Positions 1 through 9,094 of a stretch of DNA of 64,000 nt are shown one piece after another (the stretch's first letter is position 1; every line of letters begins with the position of its first letter). The position numbers and the translations under genes were made by a program. The DNA is from an uncultured Prochlorococcus sp. (GTDB lineage: Bacteria; Cyanobacteriota; Cyanobacteriia; PCC-6307; Cyanobiaceae). The stretch spans positions 62,001-126,000 of the forward strand of contig CACBFH010000001.1 of the NCBI GenBank assembly GCA_902538515.1, given 5' to 3'. Below the pieces are notes generated by a model, which did not search any database, was not told the DNA's origin, and saw nothing but the letters and a program-made list of their open reading frames with translations.

Positions 1-25
1 GGGTGAGAGGATTACTGGATTTACA

Positions 26-364
26 TTGAAATCAATTTCAGAGTTAAGTATCCAAAGTGAGACAAATTTTCATAATCTACCTTTTTTCCATAATATTCTT
101 CTTGATCCACTGTTACATGTTCTTTGTATCTTTTTAGGTTGGGTGGGATGGAAAAAATGGCCTAATTTAAGTTCTTTGCCGAGTAGAAAATATAGTTTGT
201 TTTTTTTATTGGTATCTTTATTTTTTGCTTATTATGATCTCTCATGGGCTTCCACAGTTCAACATATTAGAAATGATCAAGAGATTTTCGAATTTCTCTT
301 ATCTACTGGAATCTTCATGCATTTTTTAGAACAATTTAAATTTTTAAAAAACTCTAAAAAATAA
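26..364 (+). CDS. hypothetical membrane protein
   Basis: Intact 112 aa ORF with hydrophobic segments; no family recognised. Confidence 0.5.
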   Translation: MKSISELSIQSETNFHNLPFFHNILLDPLLHVLCIFLGWVGWKKWPNLSSLPSRKYSLFFLLVSLFFAYYDLSWASTVQHIRNDQEIFEFLLSTGIFMHFLEQFKFLKNSKK

Positions 365-548
365 TTTTATATTCATGAATAGATAAATCATAAATATTTC
401 TCATGGTAGAGAGTCATGGAGAAATCCAAATTAGTATCATTAAAGAAAAATAAAAAGTTTTAGTTTAAAAAGTGCATTTTATAAAATATTTAAACAACTC
501 TTATCTCTCTTTCAAAATAATGATTTTTACGAATTTATTTAAGAAAAA

Positions 549-1748
549 CTAAATAGAGTTTTTTCTTAAAAAATAAAATCCACCACTTATTGAAATTACT
601 ACTGGAAACCAAGCTGCAATTATTGGAGGAAGTAGTCCCTTAACACCAAAAGAACTAAATATAAATGACATCACATAATAAACTAATATAAGGATCACAC
701 TCAATCCAAAACCCTGACTTTTAGAAGACCTTAGACGAGATTGAGATCCCAAAATACTACCTATCAATCCAAAAACCAAACATGCACAAGGTAAAGTAAA
801 TTTCTCTTGAATCCGCACTTGTATCTTTCTAATTTCTTTGAGATTACCTATCTTTTTATATATTCTTTCAGCCTCTAAAGCTTCTTTTAAAGACATATCA
901 CTTGCATCCTTTGGTACTTTTGCAAGATCTAAAGGGCCTTCAGTAAAAGGATATATATATTGTTTGAAATTAATACTTGTTGTTTGACCTATAGAGTTTG
1001 TTGAGACAATATTTCCATCTGTGAATACCCAAGAAGAATTTTCTTTATCAAAGATGGCACTACTTGCAGTCAGAGTCTGCTTTATATTTACTCTGGAAAA
1101 ATCTAAAACCGTAACTTCTTGCATAATATTGTTTTCAAATCTAGAAGCATAAAATATGTGAGTTAGGAATGTATTTATTTTTGTTGGATTATTGTTTGGA
1201 TCAATTCTTGATCCTTTTCTAGAAAAAATAATATTATTTTTACTTTTTCCTTGATTGAAAGAACTTCCTATTCCTGATCTTAAAGTGGATTCTGCAAGCT
1301 TATTGCTGGCGGGCACCAAATTATCATTGAAATAAAAAGTTAATCCTGTCATGAATATTGAAACTGCAATAGCTGGAGATATAATCCTTGAGGTTGTGAT
1401 TCCTAATGACCTTAAAGCTAATAATTCAGAATTAGCTGATAGCTTCCCATAGGATAATAACGTGGCCAATAAAACAGCCATTGGAAATGATAAGACTAGA
1501 AAGCTGGGAAGACTAAAAATTAGTGTTTGTAAGGCTTTTAATATAGGCAAACCATACTCAACTATTTTTCTTATCAAATCAAACATTACTCCTACAGAGA
1601 GAGAAATAACAGTAAAAGCGGAGATGGCAAATATCATTGGCGGTATTATTTGCCCTAATAACCATCTATCTATTAAGGGTATTGAATACCAAGGGGAAAA
1701 TATCTTATTAAATGCTGTTTTAATTAGTGATTGATTTGAAAGTTTCAA
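549..1748 (-). CDS. LptF/LptG (YjgP/YjgQ) family permease
   Basis: 399 aa; N-terminal DRWLLGQIIPPMIFA..., long periplasmic domain, C-terminal TM segments typical of LptF/G. Confidence 0.85.
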   Translation of the reverse strand: MKLSNQSLIKTAFNKIFSPWYSIPLIDRWLLGQIIPPMIFAISAFTVISLSVGVMFDLIRKIVEYGLPILKALQTLIFSLPSFLVLSFPMAVLLATLLSYGKLSANSELLALRSLGITTSRIISPAIAVSIFMTGLTFYFNDNLVPASNKLAESTLRSGIGSSFNQGKSKNNIIFSRKGSRIDPNNNPTKINTFLTHIFYASRFENNIMQEVTVLDFSRVNIKQTLTASSAIFDKENSSWVFTDGNIVSTNSIGQTTSINFKQYIYPFTEGPLDLAKVPKDASDMSLKEALEAERIYKKIGNLKEIRKIQVRIQEKFTLPCACLVFGLIGSILGSQSRLRSSKSQGFGLSVILILVYYVMSFIFSSFGVKGLLPPIIAAWFPVVISISGGFYFLRKNSI

Positions 1749-1928
1749 AGGGAATTTATTTAATTTGTACTATTTTTTTATTGCATTATAAAATATTAAT
1801 GATTAGAGACCAATAATAAATTATTGGTTAAACAGAATTTTTTTATTAAAATTCAAAGAAAAAAATAAAATATATTTGTACTTGCAATTAGTCAAAAAAT
1901 TTGGTTTCTTTAATAAAAAAGGACTTTA

Positions 1929-2048
1929 ATGAAAAGCGAGCCTTTATTAAAAGATTGTAAATGTATACACTGCCAACAAAAAACACATCAGATTAAAAGT
2001 TCAAGTTTATATTGGGAAAAATTAATCTTAAGTAAAAAGATTGCATAG
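1929..2048 (+). CDS. candidate microprotein, 39 aa, CxCxxC
   Basis: Manual translation MKSEPLLKDCKCIHCQQKTHQIKSSSLYWEKLILSKKIA*; not in track. Confidence 0.35.
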   Translation: MKSEPLLKDCKCIHCQQKTHQIKSSSLYWEKLILSKKIA

Positions 2049-2442
2049 ATATTTTGTAAACTCAAAGAAATCATTAGAAACTTTGAATCATCTTATTTTT
2101 GAAATTTATTAATGAAAATAATAAAGTTATTGAAGCTTATTTTTAATTCCTCTCTTCATTTTTTTAATTATTAAGACTTTTGATTTTTTTTGTAGATTTT
2201 ATTTTCTCTATTAAAAAGAAAAAGTAAGATAAAAATACAAGAAGGAATGAGAATAAAATCTAAAGACATATATTAATTCAGTCTATTTTCTTCTTAGCAA
2301 ATTAATTAATATTTGACATTATTTTCTTATCTTCAACATCTTATTCAATAAGTCAAAAATTATCTTTCTGTTTATTATGTTTGCTTTCATTTAAAATTGA
2401 GAGAGCCTGCAAGTATCCCACCGGCAAGCTCATGACGACTTA

Positions 2443-2518
2443 GTTAATTCAGATTTTCTGATTTAACCAGCTAAGCACTTCCTAAATGCTGTAGTTATTC
2501 TACTAAGTAAAATTACTT
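2443..2518. ncRNA. candidate structured RNA / long 5' leader (four consecutive hairpins)
   Basis: GTTAATTCAGA-TTT-TCTGATTTAAC; AGCACTT-CCT-AAATGCT; GTAG-TTATT-CTAC; AAGTAA-AA-TTACTT; about 200 nt upstream of an hli gene. Confidence 0.35.
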
Positions 2519-2719
2519 ACTGTGGGTATAAATGCTTATTTTAATGATTGATTTGCGGATTTAATAATAAAAGTGATTTGATAAAAAAAATATGGCTTTT
2601 TAATTTTTCTTAAACAGATATGCCACATATTGATCTATCAAATAAATACTCAGAGGAAAATCGTCGGAAATTTTGGTTTACATAAGTTAATATTTGTGTT
2701 ACTTTAATTAACAATTATT

Positions 2720-2935
2720 ATGCTTTTAATGTCAAAATCAGGAGTAACTACAGAATCAGGTGGAAGACAGAATATGTTCCCATCAGAAACTAGACCTTAT
2801 ATCGATGAAACTGTGTCTTACGATGGATATCCTCAAAATGCGGAAAAAGTAAATGGTAGATGGGCTATGGTTGGTTTCGTTGCACTATTAGGTGCCTATG
2901 TAACAACAGGCCAGATCATTCCAGGAATTTTTTAG
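2720..2935 (+). CDS. hli: high light inducible protein (HLI)
   Basis: AEKVNGRWAMVGFVALLGAYVTTGQIIPGIF, chlorophyll a/b-binding-like ExxNGRxAMxGF motif. Confidence 0.9.
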   Translation: MLLMSKSGVTTESGGRQNMFPSETRPYIDETVSYDGYPQNAEKVNGRWAMVGFVALLGAYVTTGQIIPGIF

Positions 2936-3493
2936 TCCATAAATAACTATTTTTTAAACTTTTCAGAGCTATACTACGAAGTTCTTGAAAATAAATTTAA
3001 ATTTTATTTTAAATTAATTAATTTCTTATTTAGATCGATTAATTATTTTAAATTTGAAAATAAGAAAAACCAAATAAAAGTTATAGCATTTAAGCTAAAT
3101 ATTATTCCGAGAAATATATAAGCAAACTTTTTGCCAATAAATGCCGTCTCTGGTTCAAGCTTTACCCGCATTAAAACCTCGAATCATGTGGATAAAGATA
3201 GCATCATTTACAAATAAATTTAAGTTTTATAGAAGAAGAGTATTTAAATTAATATTTCTCTCAAAATGTAATATTAATGTTTATCATTCATACCTTAGCT
3301 TGAGTTTTTCAGCAAATTTACATTGTAAAATTAATTAAAAAACCTCTCAAAATCGTCGTGCAAAATGTGATTGAAAGTAAAACAAAAGCTTGAATCTAAT
3401 TTTTAGAAAATAGATAGTCATCTATACTAATATTTAGAATAATTTTTGTTCGATATAAGATAATTATATAAACTTAATAAAGACCATTTATTA

Positions 3494-3540
3494 TCAAAAA
3501 AAATAGCCCAATTAAAAACTAATTTAAGTGGGGCTATTTG
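3494..3540 (-). terminator. Rho-independent terminator downstream of hli pair
   Basis: Minus strand AAATAGCCC...GGGCTATTT followed by T run. Confidence 0.7.
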
Positions 3541-3558
3541 AAAAATAAGAATTTTATA

Positions 3559-3699
3559 TTAGATAAAACCAGGAATGATTTGACCTGTAGTTAAATATGC
3601 TCCAACTAGAGCTACAAAACCTAACATTGCAAATCTACCATTAAGTTTTTCTGCAATGATTTTCTCTTTTTCAACTATTTTTGGTTCATTATTTTTCAT
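3559..3699 (-). CDS. hli: high light inducible protein, 46 aa
   Basis: MKNNEPKIVEKEKIIAEKLNGRFAMLGFVALVGAYLTTGQIIPGFI*; true start is inside track ORF 3559..3777. Confidence 0.85.
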   Translation of the reverse strand: MKNNEPKIVEKEKIIAEKLNGRFAMLGFVALVGAYLTTGQIIPGFI

Positions 3700-3806
3700 T
3701 AGAACCAGCCTGGAATGATTTGGCCAGTTGTGACATAGGCACCAACTGCTGCAACAAAACCTAACATTGCTGCCCAACCGTTAAAACGTTCTGCTTCTGG
3801 AGTCAT
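3699..3806 (-). CDS. hli: high light inducible protein, 35 aa, overlapping next gene (TAATG)
   Basis: MTPEAERFNGWAAMLGFVAAVGAYVTTGQIIPGWF*; manual translation, absent from track. Confidence 0.85.
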   Translation of the reverse strand: MTPEAERFNGWAAMLGFVAAVGAYVTTGQIIPGWF

Positions 3807-3987
3807 TTTTTTAATGTAATTTGTAAACAAATATAACATATTTATTTAATAATGTAAAGAAAATAAGGGATTTCCCTTTTTTTTGTCAGGTAAAGTTAAA
3901 AACTGCTACATATATGTGTCGAAATATACCTTTTTTAAGTTTTTATTTTTATCCTTAATTTGTAAATTGCAAAAAAAATATAAGCTT

Positions 3988-4016
3988 TTGACCTTGTTTT
4001 ATTAGTGGGATATCCT
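3988..4016 (+). promoter_or_regulatory. candidate sigma70-type promoter
   Basis: TTGACC - 17 nt - TATCCT. Confidence 0.3.
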
Positions 4017-4037
4017 CATTTAGAAGTAATTTAAATT

Positions 4038-4097
4038 ATGATTATGCAAGGTCAGCTAGTAGGGATACAGGCTGACTCTTTTTATAGGGATTTTTAG
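4038..4097 (+). CDS. candidate 19 aa micropeptide overlapping a terminator-like hairpin
   Basis: MIMQGQLVGIQADSFYRDF*; GTCAGC...GCTGAC hairpin then T-rich run at 4051-4083. Confidence 0.2.
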   Translation: MIMQGQLVGIQADSFYRDF

Positions 4098-4165
4098 ATT
4101 TTGACTAAAAGTAGTTTGTAGAATTCAAATAATTGCTATTAATAAATTAAATATATTATGAATTT

Positions 4166-4330
4166 ATGTCATTTACGACTTACTACATGCATTTAATTTT
4201 TGGAAGAATTCCTTCAATTACTAGCTCTGATCTAATACTTTATATCTTGCCTGCTCTTACAATTTCAATATTATTTTTTAGCATTACAATAATTTTTTTC
4301 AAGACTCCTAAATTGAGAAAGGTTAAATAA
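4166..4330 (+). CDS. small single-TM protein, 54 aa
   Basis: MSFTTYYMHLIFGRIPSITSSDLILYILPALTISILFFSITIIFFKTPKLRKVK*; not in track. Confidence 0.5.
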   Translation: MSFTTYYMHLIFGRIPSITSSDLILYILPALTISILFFSITIIFFKTPKLRKVK

Positions 4331-4380
4331 TCCAAGATTTTAAAATTATTCTTTTTACTTAAGCGACCACTTTTTTAATT

Positions 4381-4998
4381 TTGGATAAAAGACTTTTTTT
4401 TTCGGCTACTCAAAGAAATAGAGACTGCATTGGTAATGTACTATCCAAAATTATAAAAAAAGGTTCAGTACTGGAAATCGGGAGTGGCAGCGGTGAACAT
4501 GGGGTGTTTTTTCAAAAACGCTTTCCTGAAATAATCTGGCATACAAGTGACCCAGAGTTAGTGCATAGAAAAAGTATAAGTTCTTGGATTAAGTACGAAG
4601 ACTTAACTAAGAAAATGCCCCAGCCTCTTGATATTGATGTAGAAAGAATTCCTTGGAAAATTCCATTGAGATTAGCTCATTCTTTGCAAGGAATAGTCTC
4701 TATAAATATGATTCATGTAGCACAGTGGTCTTGTACTTTAGCACTCTTTAGAGAGTCAGGAAAATTACTCAATAAGGGACAATTTTTGATTTTGTATGGG
4801 CCATTTAAAATTTGTAATAAGCACACAAGTGAAAGTAATTATTTTTTCGATAATTCATTAAAAATGCAAAATGATCTTTGGGGTATTAGGAATCTTGAGG
4901 AAGTTTCATATGAGAGCAAGAAAAATGGCTTTTCTCAAGAGGATATTATTAGGATGCCTGCAAATAATTTTTCAATAATTTATAGAAAAGTTTCTTGA
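4381..4998 (+). CDS. DUF938 family SAM-dependent methyltransferase
   Basis: VLEIGSGSGEHGVFF motif; TTG start. Confidence 0.8.
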   Translation: MDKRLFFSATQRNRDCIGNVLSKIIKKGSVLEIGSGSGEHGVFFQKRFPEIIWHTSDPELVHRKSISSWIKYEDLTKKMPQPLDIDVERIPWKIPLRLAHSLQGIVSINMIHVAQWSCTLALFRESGKLLNKGQFLILYGPFKICNKHTSESNYFFDNSLKMQNDLWGIRNLEEVSYESKKNGFSQEDIIRMPANNFSIIYRKVS

Positions 4999-5049
4999 TA
5001 AGGCAAATACAAATATCGATAAGTTATTAAAATTTATCTTATTAGATGA

Positions 5050-5211
5050 TTAACCTGATAGTTTTTTGCTCCATTCTTTATGCTTTTGATCTAAATCTGA
5101 AATTTTTTCGCCTAAATTCAACTGTATTTCTAATAATTCAACTTTTGTAAGTGTTATTTTTTCCGAATAAAATTTAATAGGCTGCTTACCATGCAAATTG
5201 TCGCCACTCAT
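5050..5211 (-). CDS. hypothetical small protein, 53 aa
   Basis: MSGDNLHGKQPIKFYSEKITLTKVELLEIQLNLGEKISDLDQKHKEWSKKLSG*. Confidence 0.45.
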   Translation of the reverse strand: MSGDNLHGKQPIKFYSEKITLTKVELLEIQLNLGEKISDLDQKHKEWSKKLSG

Positions 5212-5328
5212 AGAACTATTAGTTTTGTAGTATTTTCTAAGATGAAAAATTTGTTATTGCTAATTCTTTTATATTCTTTTCAGATTTGCGTAAATTAATG
5301 TGATAAAGAATTGATGCTTATCGTGTTT

Positions 5329-6495
5329 TTAATCCACTTTTTTGTATGAAGATTGCCATATATATCTCCCTCTATTGATTTCTGACTCAACAGCAACGCA
5401 ATTGCAAGCAATATTCCATAGAGCTTTGTGTATTGGGTCAGGATTAAAAAGATATGCTTTTTTAAAGGCTTTTTTAATTAAGACAGTTGCCTTTTTTGCA
5501 TGATAATGAGGGATCGTTGGACATACATGATGAACGACATGGCTAGAACCTATATTATGGTGAAGAAAATTAAGGACTCTACCGTAAGGCCTGTCAATAG
5601 ATAGAAATGCGCCTCTCATAAAGGAAAATTCCGTATTTGAAAGATGAGGAACGTCTGAATCTGTATGATGGAGCCATGTATAAACTACTAGCCAACAATT
5701 AACCACTAATAAAGGGCCAAAATACAAAGCAATTACTGGAAATAATCCATTCTTGAAAACTAAATAAACAACGCCCACTAATGTCAAACCTACGCCAATA
5801 TCTGATATCCAAACTTTCTTGGACCATATTGATGGCCATAATGCTTTAGAAAATGGTTTTGTTGGCCAAAAATGATTTGAAGTACCATATTTAACTCCCC
5901 CTGTACTACCCGTAAGTAAATAAGCAGGCCAGCCAAATATTAGATGTAAAACAAGTTGAAGAATTCCATAATTTTTCTTACCTAAGGAATTTGAAAAATG
6001 TAATTCTTTTTCTCCGCCAACTTTTTCTGTAACTCCATTCCCTTTAATGACTAAAGGGACGTGAGTTTCTCCATTGGTTATGTTATTTGTGAATCGATGA
6101 TGAATTGCATGAGAGCGCTGCCAAGAAAAATAAGGTACTAGAAGTAATGAATGTATTAAATAACCAGTTATAGATTCCAATGTCTTGTTTTTAGAGAATG
6201 CTCTATGCCCACATTCATGGGCAATTACCCAGAATCCCATTGCAGTGGTACCTGATAGTAATGCGTAAATAATCCAAATTGGGATCATTTTTGGGGTAAA
6301 TGGAATAGATAACCCTATCGCAACTACCAATGATTGAATTAAAGCTGATTGTAAAAGATACTTCAAAGAAGTTTTGGTATTGCACTTAAAGTAGTGATCT
6401 GGGATAACATCCTGAAATTCTTTTAAGCTTGGAATATCTTTATCCTCTATTACAAGCGCTTGGCCTTTAAGACCTGAAAATTTTATATTACTCAA
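5329..6495 (-). CDS. fatty acid desaturase (delta-12-type)
   Basis: Three histidine boxes HECGH, HAIHH, HVVHH. Confidence 0.9.
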   Translation of the reverse strand: MSNIKFSGLKGQALVIEDKDIPSLKEFQDVIPDHYFKCNTKTSLKYLLQSALIQSLVVAIGLSIPFTPKMIPIWIIYALLSGTTAMGFWVIAHECGHRAFSKNKTLESITGYLIHSLLLVPYFSWQRSHAIHHRFTNNITNGETHVPLVIKGNGVTEKVGGEKELHFSNSLGKKNYGILQLVLHLIFGWPAYLLTGSTGGVKYGTSNHFWPTKPFSKALWPSIWSKKVWISDIGVGLTLVGVVYLVFKNGLFPVIALYFGPLLVVNCWLVVYTWLHHTDSDVPHLSNTEFSFMRGAFLSIDRPYGRVLNFLHHNIGSSHVVHHVCPTIPHYHAKKATVLIKKAFKKAYLFNPDPIHKALWNIACNCVAVESEINRGRYIWQSSYKKVD

Positions 6496-6745
6496 ATTTT
6501 TTTTGGTTAAGAATTTTGTTATATAAAAGTGAATTTATATATTCTATTATCCACCACAGGATCTAATAATGAAAAGAATTGATAATTAATTTTTCGACAA
6601 AGTTATTAAGACTTTAATTAAATCTTAAAATAAAATTATTTGTACTGTACATTTGTTGATTTATTCTTTATCGCAATCTTTTTATTTATCAACTTAATTC
6701 TCTTTTATACTGATTGCTTTTGATCTTCTTTAAAACTAAATTAAT

Positions 6746-6877
6746 TTAAAGACCGCGTATATACTTCTTATGCAGACCAGATTGTTTACGTGGCTTTACT
6801 AGAATAGGCAAAACAATCACCCCTGCCGTAAAAAGACAGATTGGAGCAACTACCATCAATATAGATTCGAGGGACAT
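6746..6877 (-). CDS. small single-TM protein, 43 aa
   Basis: MSLESILMVVAPICLFTAGVIVLPILVKPRKQSGLHKKYIRGL*. Confidence 0.5.
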   Translation of the reverse strand: MSLESILMVVAPICLFTAGVIVLPILVKPRKQSGLHKKYIRGL

Positions 6878-7064
6878 GCATAACCTTAAACTTCTTAATA
6901 AATAGCAGGTTTTATTTTAGAAGTCATGCGTATTTATATCTATTTAGTGAGAATAGATTCAAAATTTTTATAAATTATTAAGTAAAAAAGAAAAAAAGAT
7001 TAAAAAATATCAGTTTTTTCATAATTCGTACTAATTACATAATTATTATTTTTAAAAATTACTT

Positions 7065-7232
7065 ATGGATGAAGAGAAAAAGTGGATGCTTATGACTTAT
7101 TATTGCCCAACCCATGGCGATTCAGGTTTTGTAAAACCCATTCAACTAACAAAAAAAGAAATTAGTAAAACATTCTTAAAAAAAACTAGGATTTCTAAAA
7201 TAAATCTTGAAATAAAACCTGAGATATTTTGA
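7065..7232 (+). CDS. hypothetical small protein, 55 aa
   Basis: MDEEKKWMLMTYYCPTHGDSGFVKPIQLTKKEISKTFLKKTRISKINLEIKPEIF*. Confidence 0.45.
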   Translation: MDEEKKWMLMTYYCPTHGDSGFVKPIQLTKKEISKTFLKKTRISKINLEIKPEIF

Positions 7233-7342
7233 AAATATTCTAAATTTTTATTGAAATCAGGTTAATTTAATTGATATCTTACAAAAATCCCATAAGCTGC
7301 TTTTTTATAAGCAGTATTGGTAAATATATTGAAAAACATAAA

Positions 7343-7495
7343 TTAATTTGTATCAGAATCGCACGTTAATTCACATTGATTAAGATCATGTGATGATATC
7401 TTTTCTAAAATTCTTAACATATCAATTTCGGAAAGTTCTCCATTGGAATTCCATTTTAAAGTTGTTTTTCTTTGCGGGTAATTTTTATTACTCAT
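7343..7495 (-). CDS. hypothetical small protein, 50 aa, overlaps twin-CX3C gene
   Basis: MSNKNYPQRKTTLKWNSNGELSEIDMLRILEKISSHDLNQCELTCDSDTN*; 8-nt ATGAGTAA overlap with upstream gene. Confidence 0.5.
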   Translation of the reverse strand: MSNKNYPQRKTTLKWNSNGELSEIDMLRILEKISSHDLNQCELTCDSDTN

Positions 7496-7697
7496 TTTGC
7501 AGCCCTCCCTTTAAATGAATTTCTAAACAACGACTTACACATTCTTGATGGCCGTCCACAATACTACATTCAGTAATACATTCAAAATATGAATTAATAG
7601 AATCTATTTCTGCATTTTGGTTAGTAGAAAAAACTGAATCTTTCATAAATTTGACAGATTTATTTGAAATAGAGATATAGCACAAATTTATAGTCAA
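7488..7697 (-). CDS. twin CX3C small protein
   Basis: ...YFECITECSIVDGHQECVSRCLEIHLKGG...; likely start at internal MKDSVFSTNQ. Confidence 0.6.
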   Translation of the reverse strand: MTINLCYISISNKSVKFMKDSVFSTNQNAEIDSINSYFECITECSIVDGHQECVSRCLEIHLKGGLQNE

Positions 7698-7976
7698 AAA
7701 TTAACTTTATTAAGCCTATTAGAAAAAATAAGTATTATTTACTACCTTATTTTTTCATTTGGCCTCCTTTAAGAAAAGTAGTAATAATATTATTTCCAAA
7801 GATGAGAAACAATTATAAATTTGATTACTTAAACTCGGTTTTACGATTTATATTTTTTAATTATTAAATTAAAAATATTATTTTTATAACGCAAGTTTCA
7901 AAAAAATCAGCATAAAGACTGATTTACTTTTGAGTAATTTAGTTGGAAAATTATAGATATAATTCTATTTTTTCAA

Positions 7977-8132
7977 ATGAAATTACTAATTAATTGGCTT
8001 GCGAAAATGTTAGAGAGTATGGCAAATGCTTTTATGCATCCTATAAAAAATGACTTGCCACCGTCTATAGGAACCCATGCTTATAGTAGTATTCCGGTTA
8101 AGCGAAAATTAAGAAGAAGGTTTAATTATTAA
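7977..8132 (+). CDS. hypothetical small basic protein, 51 aa
   Basis: MKLLINWLAKMLESMANAFMHPIKNDLPPSIGTHAYSSIPVKRKLRRRFNY*. Confidence 0.5.
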   Translation: MKLLINWLAKMLESMANAFMHPIKNDLPPSIGTHAYSSIPVKRKLRRRFNY

Positions 8133-8449
8133 TTTTGAAAGAATAGTATTATTCTTACTAATAAATTTCAACCATTTTAAGAAATTGCATACTAGATGTG
8201 AAATTTGATCTATAAAGCAAATGAATATTTGAGTTGTGATAGTCACTTATTATTAATTCGGTATTCTCTTAGATAATAAATATCCCAAAAATATATTATG
8301 ACAAAGCCTAATTCTGCCAAATTGTTATATTCAATTGGCTGTTACCCAGAATCATTTTATACATTTTTTATGATTTCCCTTCCTCTTGATTACTATATAT
8401 TTTAAGAATAATTTAATGTAAATTTTAAAAACTAATATCTTAGAAATTA

Positions 8450-8605
8450 CTAAAGAATAAATTCTTTAGACATAGTTCTCAATTGATCTAGATTTAATCT
8501 TTCTAAGTAATTTTTAAAGTCACTAAGATTCCTATTAGAGTCTGAATTTTTACTCTCGTAAAGAAGACTATTAGAAATTAACTCAATAAGATGATCTTTA
8601 TCCAT
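8450..8605 (-). CDS. hypothetical small protein, 51 aa
   Basis: MDKDHLIELISNSLLYESKNSDSNRNLSDFKNYLERLNLDQLRTMSKEFIL*. Confidence 0.45.
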   Translation of the reverse strand: MDKDHLIELISNSLLYESKNSDSNRNLSDFKNYLERLNLDQLRTMSKEFIL

Positions 8606-8689
8606 ACCCCCTTATAGACCATAATTTCTGTTTAAAAAATTAAGGTCTTGAATTCGAGATCATTAATTCATCTCTATAAGAGTAATAAT

Positions 8690-8908
8690 TTATAAATTTT
8701 TTAAATCTTTTTTTATTTTTTCTAATCTTTCAATTAACACTTTTTGTTCCTTAATTAGGGATTTTTTCTTTACTGCAAGTTCTTTGTTCAAAGGAGAATT
8801 GAAATATTTTTGGTAAGAAACAAAAAAAACAGCTATGGCTACTGTAATGCCAAGAGCACCAATTATTAAAATTGGAGATGCAGGAAAGTCATAAAATGGA
8901 ATTGACAA
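8690..8908 (-). CDS. small protein: TM helix plus lysine-rich coiled-coil-like tail
   Basis: 72 aa ORF. Confidence 0.55.
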   Translation of the reverse strand: MSIPFYDFPASPILIIGALGITVAIAVFFVSYQKYFNSPLNKELAVKKKSLIKEQKVLIERLEKIKKDLKNL

Positions 8909-9094
8909 TGTATTCTAGTAAAACCTAATTCTAGTTATCCCATAAACAATAAAATGAGTAATAATTACTTATTCTTCACAAATTCTTATTGGTAATAATT
9001 TTGCTAGTTATTTTATAAAAATAAATAAGGTTTATCTTAAATTAAATTTTAAAAATAAGTAATTCTACAGCTGTCAAAGAACGAATAACCAACA

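Noticed and set aside
1462-1734. Antisense ORF inside the LptF/G gene (and similar antisense ORFs in murD, serA, nblS, lpxA, pepA, glgX, ilvC)
   Set aside because: Each lies opposite a well-supported CDS with no coding signature of its own.
3141-3338. 65 aa plus-strand ORF
   Set aside because: No recognisable domain and unusual composition; looks like chance reading through AT-rich intergenic sequence.
3559-3777. Track ORF of 72 aa with N-terminus MGSNVRFCCSSWCLCHNWPNHSRLVL
   Set aside because: The N-terminal part is an alternate-frame read of another hli gene; only 3559..3699 is HLI in this frame.
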